From assembly GCA_035327585.1 (NCBI GenBank), contig DAOLDD010000013.1, positions 9,986 to 73,985 of the forward strand: 64,000 nt of DNA, read 5' to 3'. The position numbers and the translations under genes are program-made. The notes beneath the pieces were generated by a model that was not told where the DNA came from, ran no database searches, and was given only the letters and a program-made list of their open reading frames with translations. This document shows positions 39,701 through 48,200 of the stretch, piece by piece; within the stretch, counting starts at the first letter, position 1, and each line of letters opens with the position of its first letter. Source of the DNA: JAMLJG01 sp035327585 (lineage in GTDB: Bacteria; Verrucomicrobiota; Kiritimatiellia; CAIVKH01).

Positions 39701-42015
39701 ACTCGACGCAGGTGGGCTTCCTCAAGGTGGTCGACGACGATATCGAGCCGCCGTACTTGCCCTCACTGCAAATCGGGCCGGCAGGCAGTCACAACCTGCT
39801 GTCCATGGGCTTCGATCCGTATCACGGGTGGACCAGCACGGCTTCCGCCGCCTCTTACCTGGCCCGCACCAATTACGTCGGCGCCGAACTGTGGGTGGGC
39901 GAGAACTTCGCCGTGCCCGACAGCCCGCTCCCGCTTCCGAATCGTCGCATGTCCGGCCTGCGCGTCGGCGCCTTCCAAGGCACGACCGGGCGCCTGACGA
40001 TGCCGGTTGTGACGAATCCCGGCACGATCTTCGTCTGGGGTCGCTTGAGCGGCATCACGGGCGGCGGCACTCGCAACCTCCGAGTGGAAGGCACCACGAA
40101 TGGCGTCGATTGGGCGGATTACGGTGAACGCACCGTGACGAACACCCTGTTCGAGCTCTTTAGCTGGAACATCAATCATGAAGGTGCGATGACACTGCGC
40201 ATCAGCCGGAGCGGATCCACCGAGCAGAACACGATTTACTTCGACGACATCAATCTGACGCGCATCGTCGAGTGGACGAATGTGAATGACCTCGCCGTGT
40301 CGTGGGCGCCGGCTTCGGACACGAATTCGATTTACGAGTATCGCGGCATCACGAACGCGCAGCCCGTTTGGTTGGACGGGACCAACCTGGCGCAGGGTTT
40401 CTCGATCGCCACGACCAATGCGAATATACCGATGTCGGAAGGCGTCGTGACCGGTTTCATCCACGCGGTGGACGATGACAACGACCGCTCGAACGACCGT
40501 CTGCGGAACAGTGGCGCGCCGTATGTCGTGCGGATCGACCGGACCCCGCCGCTGCCGGTCCTTAACGCGACGAACGACATCACCGATCTCTCGGTGGATG
40601 AGACGTCCGAATTGAAGGTCACGTGGACACCGGCCGCCGGCGGGAACATGTTGGAAGCCGCCGGCTGGCGCGCGCTCGACAATGAGCCGCTGTCGCCGTG
40701 GGAAACCTACTACATCATGGTCCACGAGCTTGACGGCGGCGAGAACGAGGTCACGACCAACATCATCACGGCGACGAATGGCCCGCTGAATTTGGCGACC
40801 AATACGACCGCGTCGCTGGTCATCTCGAACCTGAACTTCGATTCGTTCTACCGGATCAAGATCGCGGGACGCGATCGCGCCGGCAACATCGGGCCGTTCA
40901 TGACGGTGACCGGCCTCACCGTGAACTTCCAGGTCACGCAGGGTCTGGCCCGGACCTCGGGCACGGTGACCAACGGCATCCGCCTCGCCTGGATCGCCGC
41001 GTCGAACCGCGTGTACGACACCTTGTATGTCGATGCCCGGAGCATGACCGATGCGATGAGCTCGCAGTGGGACTGGCTGGACCGGATCACGAATAACATC
41101 GCGGAAGGCAACACGTTGCTGGACGAGGGCGGCGACAACCCGACCAACCGCTTCCGTGTGCCGCCCGCGGACCTCGCCTCGACGATGCGGTTCTACCGCG
41201 TTTCGCAGAAGGACATGTGGCAGATCAGCAATTCCATCCGTCGCGCCAGCCGCGAGGTCTATGTGACCAAGCCCATCCGGCTGGTGCCGGGCGAGAACTG
41301 GTACGGCACCTTCTTCGCGCCCGATACCGCGACGGTGTCCTATGTGTTCGGCACGAACCGGCTGCCGGCGGGTTCCGACTACGCGACGGCCACGAAGATT
41401 CACTGGTTCAGCCCGACCAACACTGGCGGCAGCTACAACTACGCGACCAACTCCATCGCGCTTGTCGGCAGCGGCATGTCCGGCGAGTGGTTGAGCTGGA
41501 CCGGCGCGTGGGGCGCGTCCGCGAACAACATGCTGTTCCCGACCCACCAGGGCTTCATGCTCGAACTGCCGCCCGGCTCGCCAACCATCCACCTGCCGGT
41601 CGTGGGTCGTGTGATCACCCAACAAGTGGTGCACACGATACCCGGGCGTGTAGGTTCCTTGGATGAGTGGCACGTCATGAACTGGAACTACCCGGTCCGT
41701 ATCCCCGTCACCGGATTGTTGCTGCGCGGTTCGGGGATGGTCGGAAACAATTCAGCCACGTTTGCCGACGAAATCAGGGTGCTGCGCAACAACGGCAGTG
41801 GATCCATGACGCAGCCGCGGGGACGCTGGCGGTTGATGTCGGACCAGACGACGCTGGCCATCGTGGCCACAAACGAGTTCTACCCCTCGGCGAATATCAA
41901 TACGCACTTCATCGAACCGGAAGATACGATCATCTTCAAGCGACGCGGGACGACCACCGTCTATTGGACCAACCGGGTCTACTACACCCCGCCGGGCAAG
42001 AATTTTGACCCATGA
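24745..42015 (+). CDS. giant secreted multidomain protein 1 (PATR, FN3, BACON-like, lectin-like, DxDxDR modules)
   Basis: The 5756-aa secreted protein has a long leader (cleavage probably near AQ|ETVYW, residue 74; start could also be at 24811). Residues 75-1410 hold about eight autotransporter-associated beta-strand repeats (LTKxGxGxLxLSGxNTFSG), with a 134-residue duplication. FN3 repeats follow (about 1411-1898), then BACON-like/FN3/lectin-like triplets, the lectin-like module occurring four times (near 2117, 2532, 3331, 3916; ending RFDEVRVATxWxELL). Several modules carry DxDxDRxxD and DDDTxPP (near 3050-3080, 4475, 4790, 4975, 5245). The end module (5473-5756) has VFGTNRLPAG. No autotransporter beta-barrel or sorting signal is visible. 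Probably an adhesin or matrix protein. Confidence 0.85.
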   Translation: MHVFRSLTAHDRRVPCVGGVRQMDVWGSDLSVGTLLKRLSLLKGVGVRRGRFGHAAGLLAAILSIGLPARIYAQETVYWRNGAGTDLWWNGGVNPWFRSCDSYWVDRPDRNQCFTYPGTTGPNEIHFDNGSDLTMTMNGAYFQVLRLLFDNGTGARTITADGSGGLDMRSGSGTTKIENNDADTQIINAPVVFYTTTEINPVQGDLTFRNNIYFKSNWLNVYGDNRKTLNLFSVLNTDGGNGGVAVKQHSLVNITNNNTITGAIVIEKGVVRLAGSTNAMGASGIITVGTNATLELNENVVWRPGVHINLYGNGTNGIGGLRKLTPSGDMTWPGSIAFSNATAIRVDGGNLTVTGVLSAASLWSKLGTGSLNLSANNTFSGNSIISGGVVRISHGNGLGDTSGSNIVVSGAALELTGGITSAERMAINGTGISSAGALRNISGNNTLSGAIAMGAASSIGVDADSLTLSGILSGGFALTKVASGTLTLGGNNTFSGGVTHNGSGGRINIGHANALGSGAYTINGASTEFDNSSGGSLSINNAFTLSNGSPTFIGSNPLAIGGAVTLSGANRTVTVNASTLTLSGNISESGSRLLTKAGSGTLTLSGNNAHSGGTTISGGTLNIGHANALGTGLFTTGGNTFDNSSGGSLTVANAVNFSGNPTFTGTQPLSITGTGLLSSAATRTITVTASTLTLAGSIGEDSAGRNLTKAGAGTLVLSGANVYGGVSTVSAGTLQIGAGSTSGSVAGNIANNSALIFNRSDDFSYAGIISGSGTLTKQGAGVLTLSGVNTFSGAATISAGTLRMGDAAALGTTAGNTTVSDGTVLDLNGQTVGAEPVVLNGHGISGAGALISGSGAASLSGAISLNTASAVGGANQVTLSGVISGGQLTKVGAGTTILSGNNTFTGDSIVSNGVLRITHANGLGTTAGSNIVVSGAAVEISGGVTSAERMAINGTGISANGALRSVSGANTFSGAIALGAASSVGVDADSLAMSGIISGAFSLTKVGSGLLTLSGNNTFSGGLVIPAGTVSATSDANALGGGGTGTVTLGDTGGSANAVLQGDGRTFANPITVASGSSGTATIRNNSGTTILSGGVTLNKPVRLVTGSTALNITGGLTGSSGVTVALDAGSGRVRLQTTSSPGFTGGVTLESGTLELSNANMLSSDNAVTMSAGSTLDLRAGNTIASLSGDGTITRGGGSPTLTISPSAGSTSFAGSLDNGAGTLALTKSGAGTQVLTGASTYSGNTTVSAGTLVQNGTNTSSAVSVSSGATLMGGGAIADLTVTGTVRPGNSASAIGRLAVASLTMNNGSAARFKLGDASNATDRDFISNSGSATINATSTIQLDDSQISNWDPSQSYSWDLIEGGISSVANFSLDDTTHFASSKAGGSFSLSASGGNLVLSFTPAAGEPATQATSITFSSVTVSSMTVSWTIGDGVNRIVVARAGGAVDADPSDSSTYTADTTFGSGSEIGTGNFVVSNGSGSSVTVTGLTANTVYHFRVYEYNGTAGNEDYLTSTASGNPASRTTLAAEPTTQASVVTFSSVGTTSMGVSWTDGNGANRLVIAREASAPSSGPVDGTSYTADSDFSGGGSSLGGGKVVYQGSGSSFTLSGLTAATRYYIQVFEYNGSGLALNYFTNTASGNPGDRYTLSTEPTGHAGSFAAVVASSSSIDLSWTAAAGPPSGYLILQRTGADPTGTPTDGQGYSVSDTIGDGTVAAIVTPGSATSTTISGLSAGTTYHFSIVPFNWDGANAQTYNYRTAATIPTANATTYAAEPNTQATSITFPARTKDSIDVSWTDGNGANRVVVAREGSAVDADPVDGTGYTADAEFGAGTEIGTGNFVVYSGSGSSFTATDLKTNTTYHFRVYEFNGSSGTANYNTNSATGNPASSATADNEPGIGVGSGISASTTVGTAPSAGSFVVTNIGGSLLSYVISDDVGWLAVTALTATNKSSGQTESHTVTYTVTGLHPGTSNATITVTQTGAGENAATNSPQTIPVTLTLNAIPDPTAVLINGEGPEFARLFWTKNASYDVMIVHRETNTPAVPANGTPYSVGDTYGSDGTRVLYKGAAATFEHVVRPGSTNHYTIYSINNDHYSAGVTGAATNPGYAANVTVESFAYTNALTMGSRNGGAGWSASWTANSGTFTVNTTQFTAISGYPSRAGNTITGNNASIRRDFTAITSGRIYVSFMLRTDNGGGSQYSGVSFFDGGTEEKFFGEGFSQVNQLTVGGAAGRQLANNTDYTIIAMYDFTSDMAKALLYTNATESIPTTEPVTWHVEESDASISSINRIRLESNVGTRWDEIRIATNYYELLQIEETEPALFVGPTNFSVTLMKGNASSNSFAVTNLGSKALLYTNTITYGSGSGWLTVAPTGGTIAGSATLIHTGVVSAVSQAAGTYVATNRVAGNQTNAAVDVVFAMTVTNIPPPTAVLATNDGAEMVRMSWTAAGSLNVMIVHRAGADLSADPTDNTPYSVNAALGGGTVIFNGSAASREHVVAPGTTNYYRFYSVNNNHYSPMVAVAATTTTYRTGEIVDQFAYTNGVGVNGLGGGQGWTNNWTATGPNIAADVVITNNDFMHPFKSNWPTRNANVLVLKTTNNSTYAARRNFAGITGGKVYIAAEYRRAFDEGPTDGKFSGIRVVDGTTEVAYFGERGGSGNEDIFGVSSSASATYGANDSFGPTTNFLIIGRYDFDTDVFSAIYFTTNDTLPVAEPAFLVSVTNSTITRIDGVQLVAGADNGWAGSVRFDEVRVATNWWELLGNTPAPPYATNYVVGNETNHVSDAQVNAGTFPVMMAFRAEGGVESTNTIPPYFIPNFDLFNPSGVQIVTDRVFSVFSYQDGGLTLIASNTTHSTVVPSGVVLGVHTARWSAISSNGFSAVDAATLSNGTAITFTVFDDDTTTPDPIGINSTNSGGGSSRLLHIAQGAANIGANGAASNNIQYTMTDAALTNTTAANPLFFWLGARDGSGLNRDTSNADTNSHLSIGSAIISNVANYDASRSSAFADTSAARATNVWTWTTAFSASQIENLVTNSAVAGSNAVVATWRDADADRANDSTILVHTQGWLRVTDDDTTPPTIQNFNIYGAQGSYTVRVDELTSGTGWSITGRVSDASGINVNGTNTVQPNNSPYFELWDPVGAMRFRKAFGDLSFADGGATSLSAVSNGAEVVSGVTFVDAGVWTARVVVADNDEDFGNNDHAIGTNEISFTVVLGATLGGLGSSPGHFAVTSSFGTVTSTNPWPQFFVTNIGSGTLNYNAGVSYSGAGGWLTVTPTNGSLAGTGAWRSHTNSIDASSLSPGTYTATITLNGDQTNAAQTITVTLRVFGYYPGEIVDQFTNSSGSLEGMIGGTGWSGAWDNNPDVGFSIDSGNLTVPGNYPAAAGNKVCGNTASDTELRVFRAFGTTFSTGKVFMAMAMRKSDGDPNGFNGISFMSNSTEVAFAGKLFGSQFFGLDLGANGGSAASAFGVNGSGDPGYFYIGMYDFSANRFYGRAYNNSDSLPVTEPTWSATGTPTVAIGSINGLRIAARNEGTFCFDEVRAASSWEGLLNQFTNEPNVHASGINFREVTPSTMIVGWTPGNGANRIVIAREGSAVTLSPTDSVSYAFNSDFTLAPDFGGNRVVYNGGGTNFTLGGLTATTRYFFAIYEYNGATPNYFTNAGFATGSRWTIATEPANPIVTFDAYPASDTTMTNKWTLPGGTPEPDGYLILRRQGSAVVDFPVDGVGYTNNQLLPNARVALVTPGTAIEFLQSNMTSCLTYHFKIFPFRWNGTDGETYNYLTNSAATASAETDCTAPTLQASNIVFSLTGTNRITLSWERGNGQASLLVVRGTNAVSADPSDGTTYTASANYGSGSHLGGGNYVAYLGTGSTLTVTGLVPNVTYHFRVYEYNGSGSGIDYNTNTAVNNPRSTATASFGIVEDKFVWNYFGDYANNNLSGASTGTGWTNSWTTYGGYVAVDDANSPAFKGYPADTRSGCGNDCNDSRQVKIVTVSDTSYGARRYFPARTSGKIYAAVKINIQDPSDTASWAGLSFMDGATEVGFLGKGFGNTFDLTLDDNNGNVRTNTTFNNNSSWQLFGGVPYLIVLQYDFDNQILRGMGLSTSLIPPAIPELELGWNVEIPNVTISRIDGIRIGGRNVGDLIFDHIRVGPSWEEVVWNLPAGWHEDNGPVPTLVYIGTNYNSAVYDLVITNLSDAELKSSQLIDFAVRWESPAYGVFLTNSVGTNRNQGSKNARVSPNWDPLAVGVASNMFGLDRYFTNHFGFNGASVVTTFQKNGFSVTNIDFDVQYFVTVSAETDPGGSTVSPFYGGSGWDNVPVTRALTINEPLRFYVYDDDTNAPVRGSRPLRVLTNATIASAQTAGEFERYFVYDGVLTQAGMRVQLNAFDSYSGLQRAAGGSPTTNMSITIPYVATNDTDNFSPSMSSDFDDSRTATATSTWAFADSLFTWDRVTAMWGGDGSGEQGQDLEVLATIPDADDDRVDDQMFTSNAVMGYIRLLDDDIAPPAVGTIPLAVTLGAATIAPSNTGSLVAGWNFNSSDISVSHGAGTLSTNNFTGGITFGLGTTLNAVSGDPAGNDLLITGNSQNGRYLQFQVSMAGQVSLVLSFAMQRSAANGFTSCQVSYSVDGVTFTNFGAAITPADSYTAYSVDMSGVNALNNQAAVYIRLTVDGATSGGGTIRFDNFQFRSGYYYELTDGLLATVAATNALNFTLNFFDSASGVSRGNNPAIHTHVNISGLATNDPNYNAARSSTNTSVNTSTTTWSFTSFSYSQIGDLYAQGTNNRAIYANLVDDDNDRDNDRAWVTNRFFGQFRVIDDDTNTPVVANIRPGAGDASDRPFWVMTNSATPTRLGTAYDGTVRDSRRSGTGTNSVFVLSDAEMLNAGNRGIRFAFGAQDVGSGLARGNSGTTNQVMSFSVGTNIVGEITHFDASLSTAGNPLVNTTNIWVFTDLTWGEADIDGMMAAGEMPVRVTIPDLDNDRANDAAVLYSTQVGFLKVVDDDIEPPYLPSLQIGPAGSHNLLSMGFDPYHGWTSTASAASYLARTNYVGAELWVGENFAVPDSPLPLPNRRMSGLRVGAFQGTTGRLTMPVVTNPGTIFVWGRLSGITGGGTRNLRVEGTTNGVDWADYGERTVTNTLFELFSWNINHEGAMTLRISRSGSTEQNTIYFDDINLTRIVEWTNVNDLAVSWAPASDTNSIYEYRGITNAQPVWLDGTNLAQGFSIATTNANIPMSEGVVTGFIHAVDDDNDRSNDRLRNSGAPYVVRIDRTPPLPVLNATNDITDLSVDETSELKVTWTPAAGGNMLEAAGWRALDNEPLSPWETYYIMVHELDGGENEVTTNIITATNGPLNLATNTTASLVISNLNFDSFYRIKIAGRDRAGNIGPFMTVTGLTVNFQVTQGLARTSGTVTNGIRLAWIAASNRVYDTLYVDARSMTDAMSSQWDWLDRITNNIAEGNTLLDEGGDNPTNRFRVPPADLASTMRFYRVSQKDMWQISNSIRRASREVYVTKPIRLVPGENWYGTFFAPDTATVSYVFGTNRLPAGSDYATATKIHWFSPTNTGGSYNYATNSIALVGSGMSGEWLSWTGAWGASANNMLFPTHQGFMLELPPGSPTIHLPVVGRVITQQVVHTIPGRVGSLDEWHVMNWNYPVRIPVTGLLLRGSGMVGNNSATFADEIRVLRNNGSGSMTQPRGRWRLMSDQTTLAIVATNEFYPSANINTHFIEPEDTIIFKRRGTTTVYWTNRVYYTPPGKNFDP

Positions 42016-42037
42016 TTTTGATTTCCAACGAGTTGCG

Positions 42038-42071
42038 AAAACCCGCGCTGGCATCCAGACGCGGGTTTTCT
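42038..42071 (+). terminator. intrinsic terminator after giant gene 1
   Basis: AAAACCCGCGCTGG, loop CAT, CCAG, bulged A, CGCGGGTTTT. A-tract on the 5' arm and T-tract on the 3' arm make it usable on both strands. It begins 22 bp after the giant 1 stop, so giant 2 has its own promoter. Confidence 0.8.
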
Positions 42072-42221
42072 ATTCACTAGCAGAATTCTAACGCAATATT
42101 CACGAGCGGGTGACTTTTTGCGAACAGGGGTGGGGAATGATTCCGGCGTTGAGGGGGCTTTTGGTTTGCGCGTCCATTTCTGACCGCTCGATAGGCGCGC
42201 GCACGAATGCGGGTGGAAAAA

Positions 42222-42271
42222 TTTACAGACGTTGGACGTGATGGGTAACGGCTTTTACAGACGTTGGAAAA
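42222..42271. repeat. pair of TTTACAGACGTTGGA repeats over the start of giant gene 2
   Basis: Copies lie at 42222-42236 and 42253-42271 (TTTTACAGACGTTGGAAAA), about 32 bp apart. They are inverted copies of the pair at 12946-12994. The second copy lies in coding sequence (FYRRWKTQ). Confidence 0.8.
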
Positions 42272-45200
42272 CGCAATATGGCGCGAGACGCTTGCTGGGC
42301 GTTCTGCTGCTCGTTGCAGGTACGTGCGGCGCTCCACTGGCGCGCGCCGGCTACACGAACGATTGGGAGGCCACGTCGAATAAAACCGCTTATGGAAGCG
42401 GCAACCTGACCGTGGACGGCATCACCTGGCAATTGGTGGAGGCACTGGCCACGACCGGCGACAGCAGCGATTTCAAAAATGGTACGCGTTCCGCGCGAGG
42501 ACGCGGATACGGCGTATCCGAAATCACCATGCTCGGCGATAAGTCTGGAGGGGTGGGCTATGTGACGTTCCAACATCGCCGTTATGGCACCGATGCGCAG
42601 GTGGCGTGGGTGACCGAATACAGCACCAACAGCGGGTCGTCATGGACGGCCATCGGATCGACATTCACCCCCGGCGCCTCCGTGGACGTGTTTTCCAACA
42701 ACGTTAATATCGCCGGAAATGTGCGCATTCGCATTCGAACGGATTCCTCCAGCGGTACCGCGAATCGCCGGGCGAACTTTGACGACATCATCCTTTCAGA
42801 TTACGCGTCCGTGACCGTGCCCACCGTCACCACCTTGGCCGGCACCGCGACGAACACGACCACCGCGACGGTCGGGGGCAATGTGACGGATGATGGCGGG
42901 GCAGCGGTGACGAATCGGGGCGTGGTCTATAAGACGACTGCGGGTGTGACGATCGCGGACAACAAGACGCAGTCGGGCAGCGGGACGGGCAGTTATACGG
43001 TCGATTTGACCAGCCTGTCGGTGAACACCCGGTACTACTTCCGCGCGTATGCCCAGAACAGCGAGGGCACCTCGCTCGGCAGTGAATTGGAGTTCTGGAC
43101 CTGGGCGAATGTGCCGTCCGCGCCGACGGTGGATAACCCGACGACGTCTTCGTTGGACGTGAACGTGAATGTGAACGGAAACTCGGCGAGCACCCTCTTT
43201 TCGATCCAGGCGACGAACAGCAGCCTTTTCGTCCAGACCAACGGCACGCTCGGCGCGTCGGAGCACTGGCGCACGGATGCGGACTGGGGAACGATCACCG
43301 TGACCGGCCTCTCGCCGAGCCAGCAATACGGGTTCCGGGTCCGGGCGCAAAATGGGCAGGGGACGCTGACGGCGTACAGCACGGTGGCGAACGGCACGAC
43401 GTCGGCGGGTTCCGTTCCGCCCACGGTGACGACCGCGGCGGGTACGGCGACCAACACCACCACGGCGACGGTGGGCGGCAATGTGACGGCGGATGGCGGC
43501 GCCACGGTCACGAACCGGGGCGTTGTGTACAAGACGACGGCGGGCGTCGCCATCACGGATAACAAGACCCAGTCGGGCTCCGGCACCGGCAGCTACACGG
43601 TCAATTTGACCAGCCTTTCGGTGAACCAGCAGTACTACTACCGGGCCTATGCCCAGAACAGCGCGGGTGACGGCTTGGGCAGCGAGTTGTCTTTCTGGAC
43701 GTGGGCGAATGTGCCGTCCGCGCCGACGGTGAACAACCCGACGACGTCGTCGCTCGACGTGAATGTGAACGTGAACGGGAACCCGGCGGCGACGATCTTT
43801 TCGATCCAGGCGACCAACAGCAGTCTCTTCGTCCAAACCAACGGAACGCTCGGCGCGACGGAACACTGGCGCACGGATGCCGCGTGGGGAACGATCACGG
43901 TCACCGGGCTCGATCCCGGCCAGCAGTACGGCTTCCGCGTCCGCGCCCAAAACGGGCAGGGCACGCTGACGGCCTACAGTACGGTCGGCAACGGAACCAC
44001 GCTCGCGACGACGCCCACGGTCACCACGGCGGTGGCGTCCGTGACCAACCAGATGACGGCGAATTCGGGCGGAAACGTAACTGCGGACGGTGGCGCGACG
44101 GTCACCAACCGCGGCGTCGTGTGGGCGCTCTCGCCCGCGACGCCCACGGTGCCCGGCGCGCAAACGACCAATGGCACCGGCACGGGCGCCTTCACTTCGA
44201 TCCTCACCAACTTGACACCCGGCGCGACCTACAACTACCGCGCCTTTGCCCAGAACAGCGCCGGCACCGCGTATGGAGCGCAGTACGAGCTCGCCACGCC
44301 CTGCTTCACCGGTGCGGTGCTCGGCCTCGTCGCCAGTGTGACGAACGATACGAGTTTCACGGCGGCGTGGACGGCGTTTGCTGGAGCTGGCGGGTATACG
44401 TTGGATGTGTCCACGAACGCCTCATTTTCCGTGGGTGGCGGTGGTCTGACCAATGTCTTCCGCGAAACCATGGGCTCGGTGGGCGGAACGACAACGATCG
44501 CTGCGCATGAATCGGCCGATGGGTTCGATAACAACGACTACACCATGTCGTCCGGCGCCGCCGCCAATCCCGGCGATATTCGTGCGACAAGCACATCCTC
44601 CGGCTACACAGATCCGGCCGGAAACGCGGCTTCAGGTAATGCGAATGTCTTTCTAACCTCCACCTCGGGAGATTATGGTTTCTCCATCGCGGGCATCGAC
44701 ACGACCGGCTATTCGGATTTGCTGCTGAGTTTTGGCTACCGCAAGGAAAGCGCCTCGGCCAATGCATCCTTCGTGGTTGAGTGGTCGACCAACAACGCCT
44801 CGGCCTGGAACGCGATCACCGTGTCCAATATGCCGGCTGCCGGGGCGACCGCCGGCTGGTACATGATTTCCAATCTGGCCGTGTCCGCTTCGGCGGCAGG
44901 CACGACGAACTTGAGCCTGCGATGGGTCAAGTCCGGGACGACCGCGATGCGGCTGGACGACGTGTTGTTGCAGGGCAGCGCCGGTTCGCCCTCCTTTATC
45001 CCCGGCTATTCCAACCGCGTCGTGGCCGGGACCAGCCAGTCCGTTACCGGCCTGACGGCGGGATCGACCTACTATTTCCGCGTGTTGGCCACGAATGCGT
45101 ATTGCACCTCGGATTATTCGAGCACGCAGTCGGTGACGACGACGGTCAGCGCGCCCGAAATCGCGGTCAGCGGCAATGGCAACAACATCGCGGACGGGTC

Positions 45201-48200
45201 CGTCGCGCCAGCCATCTCCAACCACACGGACTTCGGTTCGGCCTCCGTCGCGGGCGGCACGGTCACCCGCACCTACACGATTACCAATAGCGGTACGGCC
45301 AACCTTACTCTCGGCACGGTGACGACGAGCGGCACGCACGCGGCGGATTTTATTGTCACCGCGCAGCCGTCCAGCCCGGTCACGCCAGGCGGAAGCACGA
45401 CGTTCCAGGTTCAGTTCGACCCGTCGGCCACGGGGACCCGTTCGGCGACCGTCAGCTTTACGAACAACGACGCGGATGAGAACCCCTTCAACTTCGCCAT
45501 CCAAGGAACGGGCACCGCGCCGGAGATCGCCGTCAGCGGCAATGGGAACGATATCGCCGACGGCGATTCGACGCCGAGTCTGACGGACCACACCGATTTT
45601 GGCGATGTGCTCGTCGATGGCGGCACGCTGACCCGGACCTACACCATCACCAATAGTGGCAACGAAAACCTGACGCTCGGTACGGTGACCACGAGCGGCA
45701 CGCACGCTGCGGATTTTATTGTCACCGCGCAGCCGTCCAGCCCGGTTGCGCCCGGCGGCAGCACCACGTTTCAGGTGCAGTTCAACCCGTCCGCCGTGGG
45801 CACGCGCACGGCGGAGGTCAGCTTCACGAACAATGATGCGGATGAAAATCCGTTCAATTTCACCATCCAGGGCACCGGTACCGCGCCGGAGATTGCGGTC
45901 AGCGGGAACGGGACGGATATCGCGGACGGCGACAATACGCCTTCCACGCTGGATGGCACCGATTTCGGCAGCGTGTTGGTCGGGAATCACGTGGACCAGG
46001 TCTTTGTCATCACGAATAGCGGAACTGCATCGTTGACGGTCGGGAACGTGACGACGAGCGGCACGCACGCCGCGGACTTCATCGTCACGGCGCAACCGTC
46101 GTCGCCTGTCGCCGCCGGCGGAAGCACCACGTTCACGCTGCGGTTCCTGCCCGGCGCGTCCGGTGTTCGCTCCGCCGCCGTCAGCTTCACCAATGGCGAC
46201 AGCGACGAGGACCCCTTCAACTTCAGTGTGCAGGGCAACGGCGTGCTGGCCGCGCCAAACATTGTGTTGCTCGGCACCAATGGCGCGACGATTGCCAAGG
46301 ATGACGTCACCCCGGACGTCGCGGACGGCACGGACTTCGGCTCCGCCAACGTCATCGGCGGGACCGTGACGCGCACCTTCACCATCACGAACAACGGGAC
46401 GGCTTCGCTGACCATTTCCGGGATTACGACCAGCGGCACGCACGCGGCGGACTTCGAGGTGACGACCGCGCCGGGCGGCAGCGTGGCGGCGGGTGCGACG
46501 ACGACGTTTGTGGTGACCTTTGATCCCGCGGATCGCGGCCTGCGTGAGGCCACGTTCAGCATTGCCAACAACGACGGGCCGAACAACCCCTACACGTTTG
46601 CCGTGCAAGGCACGGGACTCGCGCCGGAAATCGCCGTGAGCGGAAACGGCAACAACATCGCGGACGGTTCCGTGACGCCCGCGCTCTCCAATCACACGGA
46701 TTTTGGCAGCGCCGACATCGCGGGCGGTACGGTGACGCGAACCTTCACGATCACCAACATCGGCAACGCCAGCTTGACCATTGGCTCGGTCAGCACCAGC
46801 GGCGCACACGCCGCGGATTTCATCGTGACGGTGCAACCCGCCGGCACGCTCGCGGTGAGCAATAGCACGACCTTCCAGGTTCAGTTTGACCCATTTGTCG
46901 CCGGGACGCGCTCGGCGACGCTAAGTTTCAGCAACGGCGACCCGGATCGCGATCCATTCTCCTTCGACATTGAGGGCACGGGTGTCGTCAATCCCGAGAT
47001 CGCCGTGCTGGGCACGAACGGCGCCCTGGTGGCGGATGGCGACAACACGCCCAGTTTCGCGGATGGCACGGATTTCGGCGCCACTGCGGTGACTGGCGGC
47101 CAGGTCGATCGCACGCTCTTCATCACGAACTCCGGCTCCGGCGCGCTGACGATCACCGGCGTGACCACTTCCGGCGCGCACGCCGCGGACTTCGTGGTCG
47201 TGAGCTGGCCGGCCCTCGTGGATGCGGGCGCGCGGTCCAACCTCGTCCTGCGGTTCGATCCAACGGCGTCCGGCGTGCGCACAGCCGCGGTGGTGATCGC
47301 CAGCGATGACGCGGATGAGGCCAGCTATGACTTCGCGGTGCGCGGTACGGGCCAGGTTCCGCCCACCGTCACGACGACGATCGCCTCTGCGACGAACCAG
47401 ACCACGGCGACCGCAGGCGGCAACGTGACGGCGGACGGCTTCGCGACGGTCACCAACCGCGGCGTCGTGTGGGCGCTCTCGCCCGCGACGCCCACCGTGC
47501 CCGGCGCGCAGACCACCAACGGCACGGGCACGGGCAGCTACAGCGCCACCCTTACGAATCTGATCCCCGGCGCCACGTACAACTATCGCGCCTTCGCGCA
47601 GAACTCCGCCGGCACCTCCTATGGCGCACAGACGAACCTCACCACGCCTTGTTTCAGCGGCGTGGTGACGGGTCTCGTGGTCACGGTCACCAACGAAACC
47701 AGCTTCACGGCCGCGTGGAGCAACTTTGCGGGCGCGACGGGGTATGCACTGGATGTCGCAACCGTTTCCAATTTCAGCGGGGCGGCATCGACGATCGGGC
47801 AGCAGGATTTCGAGGCCAGTCCCGCATCGCCTGTTGCCACCTACTCGGCATCCGGTGGCGGGATCGTCACGGGAGACTCGGCTTCCGGCGATCGCCCGGC
47901 CAGCAGTCCGTTTGCGAGCAGCGGAACAAATGCCTACAGCGTCAACAACGGCAGCGCGACGATCACGTTTGACGCGGTGGACACCAGCGGTTCGTCGGAC
48001 TTGACCCTGTCGATGCGCGTTGCGTCGTTTTCCATCGCCTCCACGGGCAACGGCGCGGATGCGGGCGACATCGTCACCGTTTCGATCAGCCCTGACAACG
48101 GCGCAACCTACTACTCGACGCTGCGCATTCTCGGCAACAACAACGCCTACTGGAGCTACGCAGGCGGAACCGGTGTGGCTACGACGGATTACGACGGCGA

